Below, piece after piece: positions 27,324-36,634 of a stretch of DNA of 64,000 bases. This DNA comes from Streptomyces armeniacus (lineage in GTDB: Bacteria; Actinomycetota; Actinomycetes; Streptomycetales; Streptomycetaceae), in contig NZ_CP031320.1 in the NCBI RefSeq assembly GCF_003355155.1, positions 5,261,367 to 5,325,366 on the forward strand, written 5' to 3'. Under the pieces are notes generated by a model. It was not told the origin of the DNA and searched no databases. It was given only the letters and a program-made list of their open reading frames with translations. A program made the translations under genes and the position numbers. The first letter of the stretch is position 1, and each line of letters starts with the position of its first letter.

Positions 27324-28108
27324 GGTGCACCCCCGGGCTCAGCCCCGGCGTCGGCACCCGTGCCGAGGTAGGCGTCGCGTACGGCCTGGTGGTTGAGGGC
27401 CGTCTGTACGGGACCCGCGACCAGTTCCCGGCCGTCGACCAGCACGGTGACGGTGTCGGCCAGTTCGGAGACGACCTCGGTGTGGTGCTCGACGAGCAGC
27501 ATGGCGACGTCGTCCGGTAGGCCGCCCAGCACCTCCAGCAGGCGGTTGACGTCACGGTCCGTCAGCCCGGCGGCCGGTTCGTCCAGCAGGAGGACGCGGG
27601 GCCGGGTGGCGAGCGCGGCGGCGAGGTCGAGCAGGCGGCGCTGCCCGTGGGACAGCGAGGACGCGGGGTGGTCGGCGTAGCCGGCCAGCCCGACGGCGGC
27701 CAGCTGCCGGTGCGCGGCCTCGGCCCGCTGCCGGCGGCGTACGCCCGTACGGAACAGGGCGCGCGCCCCGGCGCCGCCGCCCGTATGTGCGGTCCGGTGC
27801 CGCCAGCCGGCCAGCACCACGTTGTCGAGAACGGTCAGTTCGGCGATCACGGACGGCTGCTGGAAGCTGCGCGCGATTCCCCGGCGGGCGCGCCGGGCGG
27901 GCGCCGTACGGGTGAGGTCGCGGCCGTCGAGCACGACGCTGCCGTGGGTGGGGCGTTCCGTGCCCGCGATGAGGTTGAGCAGGGTGGTCTTCCCGGCGCC
28001 GTTGGGGCCGATGACGGCGTGCCGCGCGCCCGGGGCGAGCCGGAGGCTCACGCTGTCGAGCGCAGTGAGGCTGCCGTAGCGGCGGGTGAGGCCGGTGAGC
28101 GACAGCAC
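27320..28108 (-). CDS. Branched-chain-amino-acid-type ABC transporter ATP-binding protein (LivG)
   Basis: A 262-residue ABC ATPase. Walker A is IGPNGAGKTTLLNLIAG, the signature is SLSHGQRRLLDLAAALA (LSHG in place of LSGG) and Walker B is VLLLDEPAAGLTD. The C-terminal VRDAYLG motif is typical of LivG. A GTG start at 28108 lies 49 bases after the permease gene. Confidence 0.87.
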   Translation of the reverse strand: MLSLTGLTRRYGSLTALDSVSLRLAPGARHAVIGPNGAGKTTLLNLIAGTERPTHGSVVLDGRDLTRTAPARRARRGIARSFQQPSVIAELTVLDNVVLAGWRHRTAHTGGGAGARALFRTGVRRRQRAEAAHRQLAAVGLAGYADHPASSLSHGQRRLLDLAAALATRPRVLLLDEPAAGLTDRDVNRLLEVLGGLPDDVAMLLVEHHTEVVSELADTVTVLVDGRELVAGPVQTALNHQAVRDAYLGTGADAGAEPGGAP

Positions 28109-28157
28109 CGGCTGCCCGCCCCGGCCTCCGCCGACGGGGTCGGGGAGGGCGTACGCG

Positions 28158-30338
28158 TCACGGTGCGGCCTCCTGGGCCTTGTCGGCGCTTCCGGCGGCC
28201 ACGCCGGCGGTCTCGGCCGTATCGGCAGTCCCGGCCGCCTCTGCTGCGGGCTGCCCGACGGCCGTACCGGAGCCCGCGTCCGTACCGCCCGCGTCCGAAC
28301 TGCCGCCGTCCCCCGGCCCCTTGGCGCCGTCCGGCCCGCGGCCCGACGGCCACAGCCCGGCCAGCCCGCGCGGCAGCAGGTAGACGGTGAGGATGAACAG
28401 GCTGCCGAGCAGCAGCGGCCCGTGTCCGGGCCATGCCCCGGACAGCCAGTCCCGGGTGTAGACGATCAGTCCGACGCCGAGCAGCGTGCCGACGACGGAC
28501 GTCGTGCCGCCGATGACCGCCGCCAGCAGCGCCAGCGCGGCGATCTCGAAGCCCGCGTCGGCCGGGGACACGTACTGCTGGACGCTCACCAGCAGTGAGC
28601 CGCCGACCCCGGCGAGCGCGCCCGCGCCGATGTACGCCAGCATCAGATAGCGGGCCACCGGGTGGCCGGAGGCGCGCATACGGGCCTCCGCGCCGCGGCT
28701 GCCCGTCAGCAGCTTGCCCGCCGACGAGCGCAGGCACAGGACGGTGATGACGACCACGACGGCCGTGACGGCCAGCGCGTAGCCGTAGACGTCGACTTCC
28801 TCGATCATCGGCTCGCCGCCCCACAGCGCCTCGGTGGGCGCGAAGCCGTACAGGCCGTCGGTCCCGCCGGTGACGGACTTCGTCTGGCTGATGACCGTGC
28901 CGGTGAGCTCACCGACGGCAAGCGTGATCATGAGCACGGTGGTGCCCCGCGCCCGTATCACCGCCGGGCCCGTCACCAGGGCGAACAGCGCCGACGCGGC
29001 CGCGGCGGCGGCCAGTTGGACCGGGCCGACCGTCCAGCCCTCGTCGGCGAGCAGCGCGGTGGTGTACGCGCCGACCGCGAACGGGGCGGTCTGGCCGAGC
29101 GTGGGCAGGCCGGCGTAGCCGGTCAGCACGGTGACGCTGACGGCGACGAGGCCGAGCGCCAGCGCGTACGCGACCAGCGAGACGCTGTACTCGTCGAGCA
29201 CCGCCGGAGCGAACACCAGCGGCCCGAACAGCAGGGCGAGCGGGGCGAATCCGCGCAGCCCGGACCGTACGGGGGTGGGCAGCGACGCCCGTACGCGCGC
29301 GGCAGCGGACCGCGCGGAACCGCGGAACGGAGCGGCCCCGCGGCCAGACGCGGCCTCGCGGCCACCCGCGGCACCGCTCCCGGCGCCGCCCCCGGAGCCA
29401 CCCCGCCGTGCCAGCCGCCGCCGCAGCCGCGCGAGCGGGTCCGCGGCGCCGTCGTGGCCGGTGTCGGGGCCGCCGCCGTGCTCCAGCGCGCCGCCGGGCC
29501 GCAGCACCAGCACCGCCGCCATGGACGCGAACAGCAGGTACGGCGCCCAGTCCGGCGCCACCGAGACGCCGAGCGTCTGCACCTCGCCGACGGCGACCGC
29601 CGCCAGCAGGATGCCCCACAGCGAGCGGAGCCCGCCGAGTACGACGACCACGAGCGACAGCATCAGCACGTTGTCGGCGGTCCCCGGGCCCGGCCCGATG
29701 ATGGGCGCGCCGAGCACGCCGGCCGCGCCGGCGAGGGCGCCGGCCGCGGCCAGTACGCCGGTGTGCACGGCCTTGGGGCTGATGCCGCTGGCGGCGAGCA
29801 TCTCCGGGTCGTCGGCGGCGGCCCGTACGGCCGCGCCCGCCCGCGTACGGGTCAGCACCCAGGTGCCGGCCACGGCGAGGAGCACGGCCATGCCGATGAA
29901 CGTCAGCCGGTACGCGGGGTACCGGTGCCCGAGCAGCGACACGGACTCGTCGAGCGCGCCCGGGATGTGCACGGGGAGTTCGTCGGCTCCGAAGAACTCC
30001 ACCAGCAGGTCGCCCACCACGAGCGCCAGCCCGAACGTGAGCAGTGCCTGCGCCAGATGCCCTCGTCTGGACAGCGGCGCGGTCGCCAGGGACAGCAGCG
30101 CCCCGGCGGCGCAGGCAGCCGCCGTGCCGGCGGCCAGGCCGAGCAGCATGCCGCCCCAGGTGCCGTCGCTCAGTTCGGCGCCGATGTAGGCGCCGATGGC
30201 GTAGAGCGTGCCGTGTGCCAGGTTCAGCACACCGGCGGTGCCGAAGGCGAGGCTGAGGCCCGCGGCGACGACGAACAGCAGCAGCCCGTAGGCCACCCCG
30301 TCGACCGCGGGCACCAGCTGGGCGTCGAGTGCACCCAC
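28158..30338 (-). CDS. Fused LivH-LivM ABC permease
   Basis: A 726-residue membrane protein that joins the two permeases of a Liv-type importer. Residues about 1-295 are LivH (GLSLAFGTAGVLNLAHGTLYAIGAYIGA and GAPIIGPGPGTADNVLMLSLVVVVLGGLRS). A charged Gly/Ala/Arg linker (about 300-350) follows, then LivM (TVLTGYAGLPTLGQTAPFAVGAYTTALLADEG, VIGGTTSVVGTLLGVGLI). The tail from about 670 is Gly/Ala/Asp-rich and cytoplasmic. The start is a GTG that almost touches the substrate-binding protein stop codon, so translation is coupled. Confidence 0.85.
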   Translation of the reverse strand: MGALDAQLVPAVDGVAYGLLLFVVAAGLSLAFGTAGVLNLAHGTLYAIGAYIGAELSDGTWGGMLLGLAAGTAAACAAGALLSLATAPLSRRGHLAQALLTFGLALVVGDLLVEFFGADELPVHIPGALDESVSLLGHRYPAYRLTFIGMAVLLAVAGTWVLTRTRAGAAVRAAADDPEMLAASGISPKAVHTGVLAAAGALAGAAGVLGAPIIGPGPGTADNVLMLSLVVVVLGGLRSLWGILLAAVAVGEVQTLGVSVAPDWAPYLLFASMAAVLVLRPGGALEHGGGPDTGHDGAADPLARLRRRLARRGGSGGGAGSGAAGGREAASGRGAAPFRGSARSAAARVRASLPTPVRSGLRGFAPLALLFGPLVFAPAVLDEYSVSLVAYALALGLVAVSVTVLTGYAGLPTLGQTAPFAVGAYTTALLADEGWTVGPVQLAAAAAASALFALVTGPAVIRARGTTVLMITLAVGELTGTVISQTKSVTGGTDGLYGFAPTEALWGGEPMIEEVDVYGYALAVTAVVVVITVLCLRSSAGKLLTGSRGAEARMRASGHPVARYLMLAYIGAGALAGVGGSLLVSVQQYVSPADAGFEIAALALLAAVIGGTTSVVGTLLGVGLIVYTRDWLSGAWPGHGPLLLGSLFILTVYLLPRGLAGLWPSGRGPDGAKGPGDGGSSDAGGTDAGSGTAVGQPAAEAAGTADTAETAGVAAGSADKAQEAAP

Positions 30339-30339
30339 C

Positions 30340-31554
30340 TCAGTCGCCGAGCGTGGCCAGGTCCTGGACCATGACGTTCGCCAGTTGCTTGCCGTCGGGC
30401 CGCACCTGGCGCAGGTACCACTTCTGGACCGGCGAGTGCGTCTTGCCGAACTCCCAGGAGCCGCGCGGGCTTTCGATCTTGCCGAGCCCGTCGATGGCCT
30501 TGTTGATGGTGTCCGGCGTCACTTCCTTGCCGCCCTTGCTCGCCTCGGCGATCGCCTTGTCGAGGACGGAGGCAGCGTCGTACGAGGCCATGGCGTACGT
30601 GGTGGGCGGCGTGTCGTGCTTGGCCGACCAGTCGGCGACGAACTTCCGGTTGGCCTCGTTGTCGAGGTCGGCGGAGTAGTTGAGCACCGAGTAGATGCCC
30701 TTCGCCGCCTTGCCCTGGGCGGGCAGCACGCTGCCCTCGGTGACGAAGGCGGTGTACAGCGGCAGGTCCGCGACATCGGACTGGGCGTACTGCTTGGCGA
30801 AGTCGATGGCCGCCTTGCCCGCGTAGAAGCAGTACACGGCCTTGGCGCCGGACTTGGCGATGTCCGCGAAGTACGGCATGAAGTTCGTGGTCTTCGGGAA
30901 CGGCGTCCACTTGGTCTTGCCGTCCGGGTTGGCGAGCTTGCCGCCCGCCTTCTTGAACGTTTCAGTGAAGCCCCGGAGTTCGTCGTAACCGCCCTGGTAG
31001 TCGGGGCCGATCGCGTAGACCGGACCGTCGACCTCCTCCTTCACATGCTCGGCGATGGCCGCGCCCGGCTCGTCCGAGAGGAAGGCGGTGTGCCACAGCC
31101 GGTCGACGTTCTTCACCTCGGGCCGGCCGTTGGACGACACCAGCGGGATCTTGGCCTGCTCGACCAGCGGCAGGACCGCCTTGTACGAGCCGTTGGCGAC
31201 GATGCCCGTGAGCACGTCCACCTTGTCCTTCTTCACCAGCTTGGTCGCGGCGGGCACGGCGGTGGGCGGGCCGTCGCCCTCGTCACCGACGCTGAGCTCG
31301 ACCTTCTGGCCGCCGAGCTTGTTGTCGTGCGTGTCGAGGTACAGCTCGAAGCCCTTCCGCTGCTCCGTGCCCACGGCCTCGTACGTGCCCGAAAGCGACG
31401 CCAGCAGGCCGATCTTGACGGTGTCGCCGTCCCCCGAGTCGCTGCCGCCGCCGCATCCGGCGGCAACGGCCATGGCCATGGTGACGGCGCCGGCGGCCGC
31501 GGCCCGGCTTCTCCTGTACTTACGGCGGTGCGCGGTACGTATGCTCTCTGACAC
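30340..31554 (-). CDS. Liv-type ABC transporter substrate-binding lipoprotein
   Basis: A 404-residue extracellular binding protein of the Peripla_BP_6 type. A basic N-terminus and hydrophobic core end at the lipobox VAAGC. The mature part begins VKIGLLASLSGTYEAVGTEQRKGFELYLD. The GTG at 31554 has GGAG seven bases upstream; an upstream in-frame ATG lacks a ribosome site. It starts 47 bases after the roadblock gene, suggesting that importer and sensor are co-transcribed. The ligand may be an aromatic acid, given the monooxygenase at the end of the operon. Confidence 0.87.
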   Translation of the reverse strand: MSESIRTAHRRKYRRSRAAAAGAVTMAMAVAAGCGGGSDSGDGDTVKIGLLASLSGTYEAVGTEQRKGFELYLDTHDNKLGGQKVELSVGDEGDGPPTAVPAATKLVKKDKVDVLTGIVANGSYKAVLPLVEQAKIPLVSSNGRPEVKNVDRLWHTAFLSDEPGAAIAEHVKEEVDGPVYAIGPDYQGGYDELRGFTETFKKAGGKLANPDGKTKWTPFPKTTNFMPYFADIAKSGAKAVYCFYAGKAAIDFAKQYAQSDVADLPLYTAFVTEGSVLPAQGKAAKGIYSVLNYSADLDNEANRKFVADWSAKHDTPPTTYAMASYDAASVLDKAIAEASKGGKEVTPDTINKAIDGLGKIESPRGSWEFGKTHSPVQKWYLRQVRPDGKQLANVMVQDLATLGD

Positions 31555-31601
31555 GAGGTGCTCCAACGGGGATGGCAGCTTGCCGGGGTGGGGTACGGGG
31601 G

Positions 31602-32015
31602 TCACGAGGCGGGTTGCGCGCTCGGGTTGCGGCCCTCTGGGGACAGGGCCTCGCCGACCTGGTTGATCAGCTCGGACATCATGTAGCTGACCTCGCCGAT
31701 GTCCGCGTCACGGGTGGTGGCCACGATCAGGGACGCGCCGCTGGAGACGGCCATCGAGAACAGATAGCCGCCCTCCATCGCGGTGAGGCTGTGCTCGACC
31801 GGGTCGGCCTGGATCAACTGCGCGGCGCCGGACAGCAGGTTGACGACACCCGACGCGATGGCCGCGAGGCGGTCGGCGTCGTCCTGGTCCATGCCCGCGT
31901 AGGCGAGGGCCAGCCCGTCGACGGAGACCGCGATCACCTGTGTGACTTCGGGCATGCGGCGGGCGAAGTCGCTCAGCAGCCAGCTCAGCGAACCGGCGGA
32001 CGGTGGGGTGGTCAT
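31602..32015 (-). CDS. Roadblock/LC7 domain protein (conservon CvnB type)
   Basis: A 137-residue roadblock protein (LSWLLSDFARRMPEVTQVIAVSVDGLALAYAG, GYLFSMAVSSGASLIVATTRDADIGEV). It overlaps the kinase stop codon (ATGA) with GGAG before the ATG. In conservons this protein works with a kinase, a DUF742 protein and a GTPase. Here the last two are missing and an importer follows directly. Confidence 0.88.
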   Translation of the reverse strand: MTTPPSAGSLSWLLSDFARRMPEVTQVIAVSVDGLALAYAGMDQDDADRLAAIASGVVNLLSGAAQLIQADPVEHSLTAMEGGYLFSMAVSSGASLIVATTRDADIGEVSYMMSELINQVGEALSPEGRNPSAQPAS

Positions 32016-34618
32016 CACGTTCTCCGTTGTGTCTGGTCTTCGGCGGGTCCGGTCGATCCTGAGGGGGAGGAAGAGGGAGACGAGGGGGAAGAGGAGGAAG
32101 AGGAGGAGCCGCCGCTCTTGCCCGTGCTCCTGTTGATGCCCTGGGCGTACGCGGCGAGCACGTCGGACACCTGCCGCGAGTCCCGGCGCTTCGGCGCCTT
32201 CTTCGCCTTCGGCGCGGGCCGCTGCTCGGCGCCCTCGGGCCCGGCGCCCTCGCCGGGCGTACGGCGCTTGCGCACCGGCAGGCCCGCGGCGCTGATCCCG
32301 GCCACGCGGGGCTCCGCCGAGGTCTGCGCGGCCCAGCTCGGCGGGCGGCGCTCGCTGCCGTGCTCGCTGGCCTCGGACCCCTCGTCCACGGGTGCGGGGC
32401 GGTCCGTGCCGCTCCCGGGGGCTGCCGTACGGCTGCCCCCGTGGCCGTTCGGGGTGCCGGCCCGGTCGTCGTGGCCGCGGCCGCGGAGCCGCAGCGGCGG
32501 GCCGGCGCCCGGTACGGGCGCGGGGCGGCGGCCGCCCACGAGGCCGTCGGCGTCGGGCGTGCCGCCCGCCCCGGTGGCGGGCGGGGCGCCGACGGGCGCC
32601 GCGCCGGCCTGGGCGGCCGCGTCGGCGGCGGACGGCGGGGCGTCCCGGCGCTCCGGCGCCGGTATCTCCTCCTGCGGCAGGGTGGCGAGCGCCCCCTTGG
32701 GCAGGGTGACCTCGACGATGGTGCCCGGCCCCGAGGAGGCCCGCATCTCCACGACGATCCCGTGCCGGGCGGCCAGCCGCGCCGCGACCTGCAGGCCCAT
32801 GGAACGTACGCCTCCGACGTCGGACTGCGGCTCGGCGAGCTTCGCGTTCAGCTCGGCGCGCCGCTCGTCGTTCATGCCGACGCCCTCGTCCACGATCTGG
32901 ACGACGGCGCGGTCCCACAGGTGCCAGGCGGCGACGCCGACCTGGGTGTCGGGGGCCGAGAAGCGGGTGGCGTTGTCGAGGAGTTCGGCGAGCAGGTGGG
33001 CCACGTCGTCGACGACGCGTGCGGCGATGCCGATGCTCGGGTCGACGTGGCCGAGGCTCACCCTGCCGAAACGTTCGATCTGCTGAGCCGCGGCGTAGAT
33101 GACGGACGTACAGGGCGCGTCGGCCGTACGGACCCGGCCGCGCCCGTAGCCGCCCAGGACCAGCAGGTTGTTGGCGTTCCGCTCCATGCGGATGGCGAGG
33201 TGGTCCAGCGCGAACAGGACCTCCATCCGCTCCGGGTCCAGCTCCTCGCGCTGCACCGTGGACAGTTCGGAGGTCATGACCGAGGTCAGCTGGGCGCCGC
33301 GGCGGGCGACGCCGACGAGTGTCTCCGCGAACTTCTCGTGTGCCTCGGCCTGTTCGGCGGCGAGCCGCACGGCGGCGTAGTGGACCGCGTTGAACGCCTC
33401 GCCCACCTCGCCGATCTCGTCCTGGCCGAGGGACTCGAGCGGCTTGCCCGCCCGTTCGGCTATCTCGTCCGGGGTGGCGCCGGAGACGGCGCCGGGCTCC
33501 GCGAGCGCCGTCATGACCTGCGGCAGCCGCTCGTGCGCGACTTCGTTCGCGGCGTTCCGCAGGTGCCGCAGCCGCCGGATCATCACCTTGGCGAGGCGGT
33601 ACGCGATGAACAGCGCGCCGACCAGGGTCACCAGCACGATGCAGAGCTCGCCCACGGCCCACCAGATGTACGTGGTGCGCTGGTCCTTCACCGTCTTCAG
33701 CACGTCGGCGTCGGCACGGCGCTCCACCGAGTGCAGCAGGCCCAGCCGGTCGGACGTGGCCTTCTGCCACTGCGTGGGCGAGATCTCGAGGTTCTCGCCG
33801 TGGTGGCTGCGGCCCACCTCGTCCTCGAGCCGCTGCGACGCCAGCGCCTTGGGACCGGCGAGGGTCTGGTCCAGCCACGAGCGCCACTCTCCGGGGCCGA
33901 GCGCGGAGACGACCGCGGTCGACTCGGTGTAGCCGAGGCGGGTGGCGTCGAACGACCGCTGGGACGCGGGCGTGAAGCCGCCGTCGTCCATCGCGCGCAC
34001 CACGGTCACCTGCTGCTGGCCCACGTACTCCGTCGCCTTGGACAGCGCGGCCGCCGCCCGGATGTGGTCGGCGACGTTCGCCTCCACGCCGTCGGCCTGC
34101 GCGATGCCGTCGCGGTACGCGATGAGGTCGGCGACGACGATGCGGTAGCCGAACGCCATCGACGACAGCGAACTCGCGCCCGAACGGGCCTGGGCGCGCA
34201 GCGAGGGAAGTTCGTCCAGGCTGCGGTCGATGCGGTCGAGCGTCGACTCGGTGGTGGCGGGCAGCTTCGACAGGCCGTCGCGCTGCTGCCGGTAGCGGTT
34301 CACGCTCGCGTCGGTCGCCTTGGACGCCGTCTGGAGCTGCGCCGCGTCCCCCTGCGACGCCATCACCGCGGCCGCCGCGGCGCGTTCGTGCTGGAGCTTG
34401 TACGCCAGATCACCGGCCGAGGCGGCGGCCTCCACCATCGTGGTGAGCCGGTCCGCCTGAACGGCCTGGCTGGTGGCGGGAGTGAGGGCACGCGCCGCAA
34501 AGGCGACGGCCACCACAAGCGGAACCGTGATGAGCAGGATCAGCCGACGGGTGATCCTGACCGCACGAGCTCCCTGCTGTGGTCCCCTGCTTGGTCGGAG
34601 CCGGGGTTTCTGCGACAC
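32015..34618 (-). CDS. Conservon-type sensor histidine kinase with nitrate-sensing-like domain (CvnA)
   Basis: An 867-residue membrane sensor. A first transmembrane helix (LILLITVPLVVAVAFAARAL) is followed by a long extracytoplasmic helical NIT-type domain with ERAAAAAVMASQGD. A second helix (AVGELCIVLVTLVGALFIAY) leads to a HAMP-like segment, then dimerisation (LFALDHLAIRMERNANNLL) and ATPase parts with the N box ELLDNATRFSAPD and G box VDEGVGM. The tail is a Pro/Ala/Gly/Ser-rich, disordered extension with a poly-Ser run. GTG at 34618 is preferred because AGGTG lies close upstream. Such kinases signal through the roadblock/GTPase partners rather than through a response regulator. Confidence 0.85.
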   Translation of the reverse strand: MSQKPRLRPSRGPQQGARAVRITRRLILLITVPLVVAVAFAARALTPATSQAVQADRLTTMVEAAASAGDLAYKLQHERAAAAAVMASQGDAAQLQTASKATDASVNRYRQQRDGLSKLPATTESTLDRIDRSLDELPSLRAQARSGASSLSSMAFGYRIVVADLIAYRDGIAQADGVEANVADHIRAAAALSKATEYVGQQQVTVVRAMDDGGFTPASQRSFDATRLGYTESTAVVSALGPGEWRSWLDQTLAGPKALASQRLEDEVGRSHHGENLEISPTQWQKATSDRLGLLHSVERRADADVLKTVKDQRTTYIWWAVGELCIVLVTLVGALFIAYRLAKVMIRRLRHLRNAANEVAHERLPQVMTALAEPGAVSGATPDEIAERAGKPLESLGQDEIGEVGEAFNAVHYAAVRLAAEQAEAHEKFAETLVGVARRGAQLTSVMTSELSTVQREELDPERMEVLFALDHLAIRMERNANNLLVLGGYGRGRVRTADAPCTSVIYAAAQQIERFGRVSLGHVDPSIGIAARVVDDVAHLLAELLDNATRFSAPDTQVGVAAWHLWDRAVVQIVDEGVGMNDERRAELNAKLAEPQSDVGGVRSMGLQVAARLAARHGIVVEMRASSGPGTIVEVTLPKGALATLPQEEIPAPERRDAPPSAADAAAQAGAAPVGAPPATGAGGTPDADGLVGGRRPAPVPGAGPPLRLRGRGHDDRAGTPNGHGGSRTAAPGSGTDRPAPVDEGSEASEHGSERRPPSWAAQTSAEPRVAGISAAGLPVRKRRTPGEGAGPEGAEQRPAPKAKKAPKRRDSRQVSDVLAAYAQGINRSTGKSGGSSSSSSSPSSPSSSPSGSTGPAEDQTQRRT

Positions 34619-35014
34619 GGAGACACCTGACTTGCAGATCGAATTGGTCGGAATCAGGCAGGCAACGTTGGCCACGCGACTGAAGTGACCGGTGGGCCCC
34701 CTGATGCGCGCCCATGCTAAGCCGCCCCCGGCCTGCGGCGCGACCAGTTGGGCGCGGATTATGGAGAAACCTGCAACATTCTGATCACATCTGATTGCCT
34801 ACCAGCCGGAATTCAAGCCTCCGATCGTGAAGCAAACAAAACGGCACGCACGGCGGCCACGGCGAGCACCACCGCGCGCACCCCGGGCAGGACCGGGCAT
34901 GCCCCAGGCAGAACCGGGCATGACCCGGGCATGACTCGGGCATGACCGCGCCAACCACCGTGACACATCCTGGGATCGGTCCCACACGCGGGGGGGGTGC
35001 CTCTATGTCTTTCG
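34619..35014. other. Noncoding interval with short direct repeats
   Basis: No gene is supported in these 396 bases. The part near the kinase (34745-34860) is AT-richer and should hold its promoter, but I cannot assign boxes. From about 34882 to 34945 the motif ACCGGGCATG / ACTCGGGCATG is repeated four times. Confidence 0.5.
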
Positions 35015-35112
35015 TCAAGCGAGGCGTGGGGTTCTGGGTTCGTAGAAGGCGCCGTCGCGGAGCATCGCGAAGAGCACGTTGATCCGTTGTCGGGCCAGGC
35101 GGAGGAGGGCTT
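35015..35112 (-). pseudogene. IS110-family transposase, C-terminal remnant
   Basis: About 32 codons read TQALLRLARQRINVLFAMLRDGAFYEP and end at a stop at 35015. This is the conserved C-terminus of IS110/IS116/IS902 transposases, where ARRRVNVLWAMLRDG is usual. The rest of the element is missing, so it is a dead end-fragment. Confidence 0.7.
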
Positions 35113-35275
35113 GCGTGCTCGGTGCCGGGCTCGATGACCACCAGCCCGTCCGGCCTCGCGTCCTCGTACGCGATCTTGTCGAGCAGCTTGGAGCCGGCCA
35201 GGCCCACGGACCCGCACAGTCCGGTCGCCGCCCGGCTGTCCCCCCGCAGCCGATCGGCGACCTCCCGCCCGGCCC
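35110..35275 (-). pseudogene. DNA polymerase IV (dinB) fragment
   Basis: In one minus-strand frame about 55 codons read GREVADRLRGD, then RAATGLCGSVGLAGSKLLDKIA and EDARPDGLVVIEPGTE. This matches the palm/fingers region of Y-family polymerase IV (TGLxxSVGVAxxKLxAKIAS...KPDGL). No start, catalytic N-terminus or C-terminus is present. It joins directly to the IS110 fragment. Confidence 0.65.
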
Positions 35276-35299
35276 CAGTGTCCCCCCCACGCGCCGCAC

Positions 35300-36081
35300 C
35301 ACACCACGCCGCCCCCGCCGAACACCCCGCGCAGGAGACCCAGATCACCGGTCTCGCCGCGCTCGCCCTGCACGGTTTCGCGTCCACTCCCCCGCTGCCC
35401 GCGCTCGACCGGATCGACGTGCTCGTCCCCCGTACGCGCCGCCTCCGCTCCGTCGGCTTCGCGCGCATCGTGCGCGGGCAGGCGCTCCCCGAGCCGGAGG
35501 AGATCACCGGGCTGCCGGTGGCCCCGGTGACGCGTGCGCTGGCCGATACCGTACGGGACACGGACGACGCCGTGGCCGTGCGCCGCATACTGACCGAGGC
35601 CGTACGGGCGCGGCACTGCGAAGCGCGGGCGGTCGTACGGGAGTTGAGCCGCGCCCGGCTGCTGTCGCGCCCGCACGTGGCGGACGCCATCGACGCGCTG
35701 CTCGCGGAGGGCCGCGCGATCGCGGAGGAGCACCTCTACGACATGGTGTGCTTCCAGGACCTCCCCGACCCGTGCTGGAACGTCGAACTCCGGCTCCCCG
35801 GCGGCCCACACCTGGGCGGCCTCGACGCGTACTGGCCGGACCACGCCGTGGCCGTCGACCTGGACACCCGCGCGCCGCGGCACGGCCAGGAGGAGGAGTC
35901 GCTGTGGGAGGAGTACGCGCGCAAGCGGGAGTCCCTGGAGCGCTTCGGGATCACGGTCGTCTACCTCACCCCGGCGAAGCTGCGCGACTCCCCTGAGCAG
36001 CAGGCGGCGATCGTACGGACGGCCCTGATGGCCGCGGCCGACCGCGAGCCCCCGGCCCCGGTGGTGGTGACGCCCAGGTGA
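35300..36081 (+). pseudogene. AbiEi/DUF559-like protein, truncated at the N-terminus
   Basis: About 255 codons in good frame. They correspond to the middle and C-terminal parts of a widespread actinobacterial family in which a winged-helix, AbiEi-antitoxin-like N-terminus precedes a nuclease-fold C-terminus: ALALHGFASTPPLPALDRIDVLVPRTRR, LPVAPVTRALADTVR, then WNVELRLPGGPHLGGLDAYWPDHAVAVDLD, the core of the DUF559-like part. The expected first 60 or so residues are replaced by the dinB fragment and no start codon with a ribosome site is seen. Likely broken by the insertion events on its left. Confidence 0.65.
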
Positions 36082-36115
36082 CCCCGGGAGCCGGCCGCCC
36101 GCGCTCAGCCGGTCC

Positions 36116-36361
36116 TCAGCGCAGACGCCCGAGGTGGATCACGCTGACCCTCACGTCCTCCGCGCTGATCTCGTACAGGACCCGATAGGCCCCGACATGG
36201 ATGCGCAGCACGTCGGCGCTCCCGAACGCGCCTCTGGGACGGGGGTCCTGGGAGAGATGATCGACTGAGGTGAACACCTGCCGTACGCCCTGCGGGTCGG
36301 TCTTCGCGTACCGCTCTGCCTGGGTGAGGGCTTCCGGCTCCCAGACGACCCGGTGGGTCAC
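36116..36361 (-). CDS. RelE/ParE-family toxin
   Basis: An 81-residue RelE-fold toxin: HRVVWEPEALTQAERYAKTDP, then a helix and the strands DVLRIHVGAYRVLYEISAEDVRVSVIHLGRL. RelE toxins cleave mRNA on the ribosome. The GTG start overlaps the antitoxin stop codon by four bases (GTGA), giving coupled translation. Confidence 0.85.
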   Translation of the reverse strand: MTHRVVWEPEALTQAERYAKTDPQGVRQVFTSVDHLSQDPRPRGAFGSADVLRIHVGAYRVLYEISAEDVRVSVIHLGRLR

Positions 36362-36618
36362 GCCTCGTCTCCGCCGAAGACGCGGCGGTACGCCTCGTCG
36401 TGCGGGACGCCGGCGGACTCACCGCGGTCCCGGCGTTCCCGGTACGCGGCCAGTGCGCGCATTTCCTCGAGCTCGAGGGCGTCCGCCGGGCTGACCAGTA
36501 TCGCGATGGTGTTGCCGTGGTCGGTGATGGCGACCGGTTCCCGGGTGGCGCTGACCTCACGCGCGATGGCGCCAAGCCGGGCGCGGGCCTCGACGATCGA
36601 GTACGCGATATCCGTCAT
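36358..36618 (-). CDS. Phd/YefM-family antitoxin
   Basis: An 86-residue antitoxin. The N-terminal DNA-binding fold reads YSIVEARARLGAIAREVSATREPVAITDHGNTIAILVS, and the acidic, flexible C-terminus would wrap the toxin. GGGGAG stands before the ATG at 36618. A TGTAATCT -10-like box and a palindrome lie right upstream, in line with autoregulation. Confidence 0.87.
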   Translation of the reverse strand: MTDIAYSIVEARARLGAIAREVSATREPVAITDHGNTIAILVSPADALELEEMRALAAYRERRDRGESAGVPHDEAYRRVFGGDEA

Positions 36619-36634
36619 GCTCCCCAGATTACAC

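Noticed and set aside
28662..30374. Long plus-strand frame opposite the fused permease
   Set aside because: Arg/Gly/Ala-rich shadow of a membrane protein gene, without start signals.
34785..35883. Long minus frames opposite the AbiEi-like gene
   Set aside because: Only the stretches similar to DinB and the IS110 C-terminus are meaningful; the rest is antisense to the conserved plus-strand frame.
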